Origin: an uncultured Gallionellaceae bacterium
GTDB lineage: Bacteria > Pseudomonadota > Gammaproteobacteria > Burkholderiales > Gallionellaceae
Length of the DNA stretch: 64,000 nucleotides
Direction of reading: 5' to 3'
NCBI GenBank assembly: GCA_903847155.1
Contig: CAINCU010000053.1
Span: 26,479-90,478 of the forward strand
Positions 33,024-40,470 of the stretch are shown here, piece after piece. The translations under genes were made by a program, and so were the position numbers. The notes beneath the pieces are model-generated. The model ran no database searches, was not told the DNA's origin, and saw only the letters and a program-made list of their open reading frames with translations. Within the stretch, counting starts at the first letter, position 1. Each line of letters opens with the position of its first letter.

Positions 33024-35099
33024 TCATGTCTTCTTTGGCATGGCATCAGTAATCCCGGCCAGCAGTGCCTTTGCCCGCGCACATACATTGTCGACGGTGA
33101 AGCCATATTCGCGCAGCACGACTGCGGCCGGTGCGGAAGCGCCAAAACGTTCCACGCCTAGCATGACGCCGCGCGCACCGACGTAACGATCCCAACCCTG
33201 CGGCACACCCAGTTCGACCGCGAGCCGCGCACTGACCGAGGGTGGCAACACCGCATCGCGCTCGGCTTGCGGCAAGGCCTCAAACAACTCCCAGCTCGGC
33301 ATCGACACGCAGCGCACAGCGATGCCTTGCTGTTGCAGGCGTTCCGCCGCCGCCACGATCAGGCCGACTTCGGAACCGCTGGCGATCAGGATCAGCTCGG
33401 GCTTGCCGTCAGTCGCATCGCTTAACACATAGGCGCCACGGCGCAATCCATCCGCCGCAGCGTAACGGCTGCGATCGAGCGTGGGCAGATCCTGCCGGGT
33501 CAACACCAGCATCACCGGACGGTCGCGCGTTTCCAGAGCAACGCGCCAAGCGACCGCTGTTTCGTTGGCGTCGCCGGGGCGGATCACGGTGAGGTTCGGA
33601 ATCGCGCGCAGGCTGGCAAGTTGCTCCACCGGCTGATGCGTGGGTCCGTCCTCGCCGACGGCGATGCTGTCGTGCGTGAACACATGCACGACGTGCAGTC
33701 CCATCAGTGCCGCCAGCCGGATAGCTGGGCGCATGTAGTCGGAGAAGATCAAGAAGGTCGAACCGTACGCAATAAATCCGCCATGCGCGGCGAGGCCGTT
33801 GACGATGGTACCCATCGCATGTTCGCGTATGCCGAAGTGCAGGTTGCGGCCGGCATAGCTCCAGCCGGCGCTATCGGAACCCTGTTGGTCGCTGTTCTTG
33901 TCCGGAAGCGGGTTAAAATCGCCCATACCTTTCAAAGCTGTTTTCGTCGATGGATCGAGGTCTGCCGAGCCGCCGGTCAGCGCCGGCAGCTTGGGTGCAA
34001 TGCTGTTCATCACCTTGCCCGATGCCTCGCGTGTCGCAAGTCCTTTGGCGTCGGCCGGAAATACTGGGATATCCGCATCCCAGCCCGGCGGCAGTTCGTC
34101 GCGCTGGCGGTACTGAAGCTCTGCTGCCAACTCCGGAAACGCCTTGGCGTAGGCACTCATGCGCTCGTTCCACGCTGCCTCGTCTCGCGCGCCGCGTGTC
34201 ACTGCTTCTCGGAAAACCGCCAGCGCTGCATCCGGTATCAGAAAATCCGGCTCGGTCGGCCAGCCCAGATTTTGCTTGGTCTTGCGCACGTTGTCGGTAC
34301 CAAGCGGCGAGCCATGTGCCTTGAAGCTGTCCTGCTCGGGCGAACCGTAACCGATATGGGTACGCATCAGGATCAGCGATGGCCGCGCGGTTTCCGCGCG
34401 TGCCGTAGCCAGCGCAGCATCGATTGCTGCGAGATCGTTGCCGTCCGCCACCGAAACAGTATGCCAGCCGTAAGCCTCGAAGCGCTGTGCACGATTTTCG
34501 GAGAAGCTGATGTCGGTACCGGCGGCCAGCGTGACGTAGTTATCGTCGTAGAGGCAGGTGAGTTTGCCGAGCTTGAGATGACCGGCCAGTGAGGCTGCTT
34601 CGGAAGCCACGCCTTCCATTAGGTCGCCGTCGCTGACAATGGCAAAGGTATGGTGATCGATGAGGGCATGACCGGGCCGGTTGTAGCGTGCGGCGAGTTG
34701 TGCCTCCGCGATTGCCATGCCGACTGCGTTGCCGAAGCCTTGACCCAGCGGTCCGGTGGTGGTTTCCACACCCGGCGTGTGTCCGCGCTCGGGATGTCCC
34801 GGTGCCTTGCTGCCCCATTGGCGGAATTGCCGGATGTCATTCAGCGACAATCCGTAGCCGGTCAGATGCAACAGACTATAGAGCAGCGCCGAACCGTGTC
34901 CGGCCGAGAGCACGAAGCGATCGCGGTTGAACCAGTGCGGATTTTTCGGGTTGAACCTGAGCCAGCGCATCCACAGCGCATAGGCCATCGGTGCTGCTCC
35001 CAGCGGCAGGCCCGGATGTCCGCTGTTGGCTTTTTGAATCATGTCCACCGACAGGAAGCGCAAGGTGTTGATGCATTGCTGGTCGAGTTCGACGGTCAT
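33024..35099 (-). CDS. tkt: Transketolase
   Basis: Thiamine-diphosphate enzyme of the pentose-phosphate and Calvin cycles. ATG 35099 is chosen (AGGAG six bases upstream; [20 protein letters not shown]); a longer open frame adds 24 non-family residues. The 691-residue protein has [13 protein letters not shown], the cofactor motif [19 protein letters not shown], and the [20 protein letters not shown] stretch of the pyrimidine domain. It follows a SpoIIAA-like gene on the same strand. Its place beside pgm and a branching enzyme suggests a sugar-phosphate cluster. Confidence 0.96.
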   Translation of the reverse strand: MTVELDQQCINTLRFLSVDMIQKANSGHPGLPLGAAPMAYALWMRWLRFNPKNPHWFNRDRFVLSAGHGSALLYSLLHLTGYGLSLNDIRQFRQWGSKAPGHPERGHTPGVETTTGPLGQGFGNAVGMAIAEAQLAARYNRPGHALIDHHTFAIVSDGDLMEGVASEAASLAGHLKLGKLTCLYDDNYVTLAAGTDISFSENRAQRFEAYGWHTVSVADGNDLAAIDAALATARAETARPSLILMRTHIGYGSPEQDSFKAHGSPLGTDNVRKTKQNLGWPTEPDFLIPDAALAVFREAVTRGARDEAAWNERMSAYAKAFPELAAELQYRQRDELPPGWDADIPVFPADAKGLATREASGKVMNSIAPKLPALTGGSADLDPSTKTALKGMGDFNPLPDKNSDQQGSDSAGWSYAGRNLHFGIREHAMGTIVNGLAAHGGFIAYGSTFLIFSDYMRPAIRLAALMGLHVVHVFTHDSIAVGEDGPTHQPVEQLASLRAIPNLTVIRPGDANETAVAWRVALETRDRPVMLVLTRQDLPTLDRSRYAAADGLRRGAYVLSDATDGKPELILIASGSEVGLIVAAAERLQQQGIAVRCVSMPSWELFEALPQAERDAVLPPSVSARLAVELGVPQGWDRYVGARGVMLGVERFGASAPAAVVLREYGFTVDNVCARAKALLAGITDAMPKKT

Positions 35100-35171
35100 G
35101 ACAGACTCCTGATTGGGTGCATGGTGGGCGAATTGCGAGCGCGGATTATCCGGTCCAGCGGCCGGATTCAT

Positions 35172-35546
35172 CTATGCCTTGCCGTTGTGCTCGAGCCAGT
35201 CCCATGCAGCATCCTCACGCGTGAAATCGAAATGCCGCACTTGTGCATGGACAAAATGGTTTGCAATGTTCGGCATGATATTCGCCAAAGCACCGTCTGC
35301 GACGACCGCAACTTTCTCGATCCTCTGAATATGCTCATTGAGGAACTTCAAGTGAGCAAGCATCGCGGCAAAGTCTTTCCAGCCGGGAAATGATTTGGCG
35401 TGTATCAATACTCCGCGCAGCTTTCCGTGCCCCGCCAGATAAGTATCGACCTGACTGGCTATCGAAAGAAAATCTGCCTCTTCAAGCGGCCCTTCCGGGT
35501 GCAGCACGAGTATGCCTTCGTCGTGTCGCAATTCGTGATTGATCAT
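35172..35546 (-). CDS. SpoIIAA-like (STAS-related) protein
   Basis: 124 residues from ATG 35546 (GAGG seven bases upstream). The pattern GILVLHPEGPLEEADFLSIA, LRGVLIHAKSFPGWKDFAAM, and a C-terminal VRHFDFTREDAAWDWLE matches the SpoIIAA-like family (DUF3478), found in many environmental proteobacteria and proposed to act in membrane or lipid-linked signalling; the role is not established. It lies 72 bases upstream of tkt on the same strand and may be cotranscribed. Confidence 0.88.
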   Translation of the reverse strand: MINHELRHDEGILVLHPEGPLEEADFLSIASQVDTYLAGHGKLRGVLIHAKSFPGWKDFAAMLAHLKFLNEHIQRIEKVAVVADGALANIMPNIANHFVHAQVRHFDFTREDAAWDWLEHNGKA

Positions 35547-35955
35547 TGGGTATCCTCGATTAGGTAATGGCGCGAATATTACTCGCGCGGCAAACATGCA
35601 CAGACACGTCTTTAGCCATGTGCATAAAACGAGCATGCCTGCTCCGAATGGGTAGGTCTGTTCGCTAACGCACTCATGACGTAGCGGGATGCCTAGACTA
35701 TTCCCGCTGCATTACATCGATGGAAATGAGTGCAGGATATTGATACGCAACTGGTCACACAAAGGGTGATCCACTGGAATTACTGGACGCAAGATACGAG
35801 TACGTACAAATCACCTCTGTGCTGCAACGCACAGAACATGCGGACAGCGAAGAAGATAATTTTCAGAGTTATAAGATATCAGCAATTATTACTGCCACTA
35901 TCTGTCAAGCCCCCAATGCAACGCATCTTCATAAAGCAATAAATCGGATGCCAGA
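35547..35955. other. Intergenic region before the branching-enzyme gene
   Basis: About 410 AT-rich bases between divergent genes, expected to hold both promoters. Short frames on the plus strand (around 35730-36067) overlap each other and the real gene and look like chance. No repeat was seen. Confidence 0.5.
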
Positions 35956-37782
35956 ATGTCAGAAAAATCCAATAGCGCATCAAAACATCCAGGCATGGGA
36001 GCCATACCCGGTGCAAGGGGTGCAATCTTTCGCGTATGGGCGCCTCATGCTGAAAAGGTTTACGTGACCGGAACCTTCAATGGCTGGAGCAAAACCTCCA
36101 CACCTCTCATTGGCGAGCACAACGGTTACTGGTCAACTGAAGTGTCAGGGGCAAAAGTGGGAGATGAGTACAGATACATGATTCACACTCCTGTCGATTG
36201 GAAGCTTCCTCCTTTCTCTCGTATTGACCCGTATGCAAGAAGAGTGACGAACTCGGTTGGCAACGGAATTATCTATGACCCTAAAGCGTTTGATTGGGGT
36301 GGTGATAACTTTAAAATGGCCTCGTGGAATGAGCTGGTCATTTATGAGATGCACATCGGCACTTTTAATGTCAAAGAACATGGGCATCCTGGCACCTTCG
36401 ATAGCGCCATGGAAAAGTTTCCCTATCTTCAGGAGCTGGGCATCAATGCCATCGAAGTGATGCCGGTCATGGAATTTCCTGGAGATTTTTCATGCGGATA
36501 CGATCCATCCCAACCCTTTGCCATCAAGAGTATTTACGGAGGCCCAGATGGTTTTAAGCGATTTGTGAAGGCTGCTCACGAACATGGAATCGCTGTCATC
36601 GTCGATATTATTTACAACCACTTGGGGCCTTCAGATCTTGATTTGTGGCAGTTTGATGGTTGGAGCGAAAACGGGAAGGGTGGAAACTACTTCTACAATG
36701 ATCATCGCTCGAATACGCCATGGGGCGAGACCCGCCCCGATTATGGTAGGGGTGAAGTGCGCCAATATCTGCGCGATAACGCTTTGATGTGGTTCGAGGA
36801 GTGCCACGTCGATGGCCTGCGCTGGGACATGATTGTTTATATCAAAAGCGTCGATGGTAATGACAACAATCCGCCTAATGACATCCCCGACGGCTGGAGC
36901 TTGATGCAGTGGATCAATGCGGAAATTCAGCAACGATTCCCCGGCAAGATCAGCATTGCCGAAGGGATGCACAGGAACAACGGTGTCACCAAGGACGTGG
37001 GATCGGGAGGCGCAGGCTTTAATGCGCAATGGGATGCCGATTTTGTTCACCATGTGCGTCAAGCCGTTATTGTCGGTGATGACAGGTCTCGCGATCTGGG
37101 CGCAGTCAGTAAAGCGATTGAGCATCGCTATGACATGGACGCCTTCAAACGGATTATTTATACCGAGTCTCACGATGCAGTCTCTAATGGCCGTGCCCGC
37201 TTGCCCGAGGATATCTGGCCCGGCAAGGCGGATAGCTGGTTTTCCAGGAAACGCTCTACATTGGCTGGCGCGCTTGTTTTTACTTCGCCCGGCATCCCGA
37301 TGATTTTCGAAGGGCAGGAGCTGCTCGAAGATCGCTGGTTCCAGGATAAGGTCCCGATCGACTGGTCCAGAGTTGAGAGCGAACGCGGTATTCTCGGTAT
37401 GTACCGTGACCTGATCGCCCTGCGACGCAATCTGTCGGATATGACGCGGGGATTGTGCGGGCAAAATATCCATCTTTATCATTTTGACGATGGTGCCAAG
37501 ATCATCGCTTTCCATCGCTGGGACAAACAAGGCCCAAAAGACACCGTCGTTGTGGTGGTGAATATGATGAATCAAATTCGCGATGGATATGCCATCGGTT
37601 TTCCGCGGGCCGGATTGTGGAAAACACGGTTTAACAGTGACTCTCATAACTACGGCCAGAATTTTGCAAATCATCACACGCCTGATGTCGAGGCGCATGA
37701 GGAAAATAACGACGGCTTGCCCTGCTCCGGAAAAATCAATATCGGGCCATACACGGTGATAATTTATTCGCAGGATAGATAA
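35956..37782 (+). CDS. GH13 alpha-glucan enzyme, branching-enzyme type
   Basis: 608 residues: N-terminal CBM48-like domain (about 20-110, VWAPHAEKVYVTGTFNGWSK), GH13 barrel (NAIEVMPVMEFPGDFSCGYD, HGIAVIVDIIYNHLGPS) and C-terminal beta domain. Predicted catalytic residues are Asp291 (DGLRWDM), Glu336 (ISIAEGMH) and the His406-Asp407 pair (ESHDAVSNG). It resembles 1,4-alpha-glucan branching enzymes, but the Trp before Asp in DGLRWDM and GMH after Glu differ from canonical GlgB (DGLRVDAV, AEE). A glucan phosphorylase remnant follows at once, supporting glycogen metabolism. Amylase or trehalose-type activity remains possible. Confidence 0.85.
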   Translation: MSEKSNSASKHPGMGAIPGARGAIFRVWAPHAEKVYVTGTFNGWSKTSTPLIGEHNGYWSTEVSGAKVGDEYRYMIHTPVDWKLPPFSRIDPYARRVTNSVGNGIIYDPKAFDWGGDNFKMASWNELVIYEMHIGTFNVKEHGHPGTFDSAMEKFPYLQELGINAIEVMPVMEFPGDFSCGYDPSQPFAIKSIYGGPDGFKRFVKAAHEHGIAVIVDIIYNHLGPSDLDLWQFDGWSENGKGGNYFYNDHRSNTPWGETRPDYGRGEVRQYLRDNALMWFEECHVDGLRWDMIVYIKSVDGNDNNPPNDIPDGWSLMQWINAEIQQRFPGKISIAEGMHRNNGVTKDVGSGGAGFNAQWDADFVHHVRQAVIVGDDRSRDLGAVSKAIEHRYDMDAFKRIIYTESHDAVSNGRARLPEDIWPGKADSWFSRKRSTLAGALVFTSPGIPMIFEGQELLEDRWFQDKVPIDWSRVESERGILGMYRDLIALRRNLSDMTRGLCGQNIHLYHFDDGAKIIAFHRWDKQGPKDTVVVVVNMMNQIRDGYAIGFPRAGLWKTRFNSDSHNYGQNFANHHTPDVEAHEENNDGLPCSGKINIGPYTVIIYSQDR

Positions 37783-37795
37783 AAATCCATTCAAC

Positions 37796-38266
37796 ATGAC
37801 CAGTTTTTCAGGCTGGTATGAGCGACCAAACACGGTGCGCGAATACACCGAGCAACACTACCTCCCGGCTGCCTCTGCCTACCTTGCACGCGCTGCCGGC
37901 AAAGGCGAAATCGGCGTGGAGATGATCAATTGGCGGCATGACATGGAACAGAAATGGGGCGCTTTGGTGAAGTGATGGTCGAGACGGCAGGCGCGCAATA
38001 CATATTTGAAACTCGGGTCTATCTCGATGACCTTGATCCGGAAGCGGTGAGGTCCGAGCTTTACGCCAATGGTATTAACGGTGACATGCCGGAGCGAGTG
38101 GAGATGAAACGCGTGCTGCCATTGGTGGGCCGCAATCAATGGCTACGTCTATCGGGCAGAGGTATCTGCAGCCCGTCCGGCGGCGAATTATACGGCGCGC
38201 CTTATTCCACACCGCAATGACGTTGCAGTTCCTTTGGAAGCCACACACATTCTATGGCAACGGTGA
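37796..38266 (+). pseudogene. Alpha-glucan phosphorylase, frameshifted C-terminal remnant
   Basis: Three successive frames together spell the C-terminus of GT35 alpha-glucan phosphorylases: SFSGWYERPNTVREYTEQHY then MINWRHDMEQKWGAL (frame of 37796); FGEVMVETAGAQYIFETRVY and LDDLDPEAVRSELYANGING (frame of 37954); then NGYVYRAEVSAARPAANYTA and HILWQR before TGA 38264-38266. At least two frameshifts, and about 85% of the usual protein is missing, so no enzyme is made. It marks a decayed glycogen-degradation gene next to the branching-type enzyme. Confidence 0.82.
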
Positions 38267-38380
38267 TTCGATCGTGACCTGAACTCTATTGCCTGATTGT
38301 GTGCGTTGGTGCGGCACCGCACGGAAATTGCCCGCAAAGTTGCGTAATTTCGAAAACTGCAACTACAAGGAGCAATACAC

Positions 38381-39265
38381 ATGAACCCAATCACATCATT
38401 TCTGGTCTTCGTTCTTTTCTTCGGGGGTCTTGCTGCGGGCAATTGGGTGAGTCCCTATCTGGCACTGGTATTTTTCGCTGCCGCACTCGTGATTGCCATG
38501 TCGCTGAAAATGGCCAACGCGTGGGAGAAATTCGTCATCCTAAGGATGGGAAAACTGCAAAGCGTGAAGGGCCCCGGCTTGTTCGTCATCATCCCGGTGA
38601 TCGACAATGTGATCGCGGTTATCGACGGACGTATTCAGACCACAGGTTTCAACGCAGAGCAGGCGCTGACCAGAGACACGGTTCCCGTCAATGTCGATGC
38701 GATCATTTTCTGGCATGTGCATGATGCAGAAAAAGCGGCGTTGGCCATTACCAATTACCGCGAGGCCATTGACCGAGTTGCACAAACCTCCCTGCGCGAG
38801 ATGATCGGTTCTTCGATGTTGGCGGCATTGTTGTCCGATCGCAAGGACGCCGACGAGCAGTTGAAGAACGAGATTGGCGCAAAGACCGCCCCTTGGGGCA
38901 TAACAGTAGGCTCGGTCGAAATTCGCGACGTCGCACTCCCCGAGGCATTGCAGGATGCCATGTCTCGTCAGGCTCAGGCTGAGCGTGAGAAGCAGGCGCG
39001 GGTGATACTCGGATCAGCCGAAGCGGCGATCGCCGGAAAGTTTGTCGAGGCCGCAGATATATATGCGGGCCATCCCGCAGCGCTTCAACTGCGAGCCATG
39101 AATATCATTTACGAGACCACCAAAGAAAGAGGCGCCACGATTCTGATTCCGAGTTCGATGGTCGATAGTCTGAATCCTTCCGTAACGAGTCTGGCGCTTT
39201 CGCTAGCGACGAAAGAACTACCTGATCCACAGGTTGTTCCTCATAAGGTTGCAGCCGCAGGTTAA
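38381..39265 (+). CDS. Slipin / stomatin-like SPFH membrane protein
   Basis: 294 residues. Two close N-terminal hydrophobic segments (about 5-40) are followed by an SPFH/band-7 domain (EKFVILRMGKLQSVKGPGLF, RIQTTGFNAEQALTRDTVPV, REMIGSSMLAALLSDR) and a C-terminal helical tail. Slipins scaffold membrane proteins and oligomerise in lipid domains. AAGGAG precedes the ATG. The HdeD-like gene begins 12 bases after the stop, so they are likely one transcript. Confidence 0.92.
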   Translation: MNPITSFLVFVLFFGGLAAGNWVSPYLALVFFAAALVIAMSLKMANAWEKFVILRMGKLQSVKGPGLFVIIPVIDNVIAVIDGRIQTTGFNAEQALTRDTVPVNVDAIIFWHVHDAEKAALAITNYREAIDRVAQTSLREMIGSSMLAALLSDRKDADEQLKNEIGAKTAPWGITVGSVEIRDVALPEALQDAMSRQAQAEREKQARVILGSAEAAIAGKFVEAADIYAGHPAALQLRAMNIIYETTKERGATILIPSSMVDSLNPSVTSLALSLATKELPDPQVVPHKVAAAG

Positions 39266-39277
39266 TCCAGGAGAAAA

Positions 39278-39829
39278 ATGATGAACATCTCATCCATTAA
39301 TAAAAAAATCCTCGATAAATTCGGGCCATATACCTTGATTACCGGGATCCTGCTGATCGTGCTGGGAACGGCAGGTATTATATTGCCGGGTGTGATGTCC
39401 CTGAGCACCGCAGTTTTGGTCGGCTGGCTATTGCTTGTCGGCGGTAGTTTATGGGCCATTCACACCTATAAATATAGCCCGAAGAATGTCATGGGCTGGC
39501 TCAAACCCGTACTGCTGTTCATCGTCGGCGGCATGATGCTGTTCTATCCTGTATCAGGTGTGGAAGTGCTGGGACTGTTAATGGCCATTTATCTGCTGTT
39601 GGATGCGATGCATAGCTTCGCCCTTGCGCAGTCGATTTATCCTGCCAAGGGCTGGGGCTGGATGTCTTTCAATGGTGTTGTCTCGGCTCTGTTGGCCTCG
39701 CTGTTTCTGATCGGGTGGCCAGCTACTTCTCTGTGGCTGGTGGGTCTGTATGTGGGCATCAGCCTGCTATTTGATGGCTGGGCGCTGTTTGCTATCGGCT
39801 GGATGTTACGCAAGGACAAGTCAACCTGA
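39278..39829 (+). CDS. HdeD/DUF308 family membrane protein
   Basis: 183 residues with about six hydrophobic helices; LGTAGIILPGVMSLSTAVLV and ILLIVLGTAG fit the HdeD (acid-resistance membrane protein)/DUF308 family. E. coli HdeD contributes to acid resistance at high cell density. It follows the slipin gene closely and precedes, after a remnant, a P-type proton ATPase, which suggests a small pH/membrane-stress set. CCAGGAGA serves as ribosome site for the first ATG. Confidence 0.85.
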   Translation: MMNISSINKKILDKFGPYTLITGILLIVLGTAGIILPGVMSLSTAVLVGWLLLVGGSLWAIHTYKYSPKNVMGWLKPVLLFIVGGMMLFYPVSGVEVLGLLMAIYLLLDAMHSFALAQSIYPAKGWGWMSFNGVVSALLASLFLIGWPATSLWLVGLYVGISLLFDGWALFAIGWMLRKDKST

Positions 39830-40132
39830 ATCCCTGTTTCGATGTACAGCCACTGGCCGGATGGCAGAGCATCCTCAACCCCTTACTCACCAAGATCAGC
39901 ACCCTTGGGTGATACATTACTTATCACTGATTGCGCAGACGATTTTGAAATGATGGCGAGATAGAGTCGACGGTGAATATCAACACTTTATCTTTATGCA
40001 ATTAACGGTATTGTACTGGAGCGAGTGGAGATGAGCGCGTGCGAGCCTTGTCCAACATGAAATAAGTCTGAAGGTATCCTGTATTTCCAAAGAAGAATGA
40101 GTCTGAGCGACTGAAATTCTGAAACGATCATT
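39830..40132. other. Intergenic region after hdeD
   Basis: About 300 bases with no recognisable gene on the plus strand. A minus-strand frame (39994-40440) runs opposite the remnants that follow and is taken as a shadow. Confidence 0.5.
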
Positions 40133-40266
40133 ATGCAGGGCATGGTGATCAACATGAAAGAAGCAAAGCTTGCGACCTTGGCACAGATCAAGGCGTTTTT
40201 GGAAGGGACGGCGGAAGCGGCATTCCGGGCTGCCAAGAACGAGCGCAACAGGTTTATTGAGCGCGT
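40133..40266 (+). pseudogene. Remnant resembling an integrase/transposase N-terminus
   Basis: About 44 codons (KEAKLATLAQIKAFLEGT, ERNRFIERV) look like the N-terminal segment of IS-type integrase catalytic subunits known from environmental betaproteobacteria. Recognition is from memory and moderate. The frame is cut at 40266, exactly where the phosphoketolase remnant begins. Confidence 0.5.
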
Positions 40267-40410
40267 ATGTTGGATGTCATCGACCGGCTGCCGCAGACCG
40301 GCGACAAGGGTATCAACCTGAAGCAGCAACTCAAGGATAAGCTGATCGAGTACAAGCAATACATCGACAAATATGGTCGGGATATGCCGGAAATTCGCGA
40401 CTGGAAGTGA
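40267..40410 (+). pseudogene. Phosphoketolase, C-terminal remnant
   Basis: 47 codons: MLDVIDRLPQTGDKGINLK, then KLIEYKQYIDKYGRDMPEI and RDWK before TGA. This is the conserved C-terminal end of xylulose-5-phosphate/fructose-6-phosphate phosphoketolase, normally about 790 residues. Everything upstream has been lost. It stands next to other carbohydrate genes (tkt, branching-type enzyme, phosphorylase remnant) and suggests that a phosphoketolase-linked sugar cluster once lay here. Confidence 0.75.
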
Positions 40411-40470
40411 GATGCGACCGACGCAAGCAATTCTGTGCAAACCGGTTAGACGATAGAAAGCAAATCCACC

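Noticed and set aside
33621..34592. 323-codon plus-strand frame opposite tkt
   Set aside because: Shadow of transketolase.
39994..40440. 148-codon minus-strand frame
   Set aside because: Runs antisense to the integrase-like and phosphoketolase remnants, whose sense frames are recognisable.
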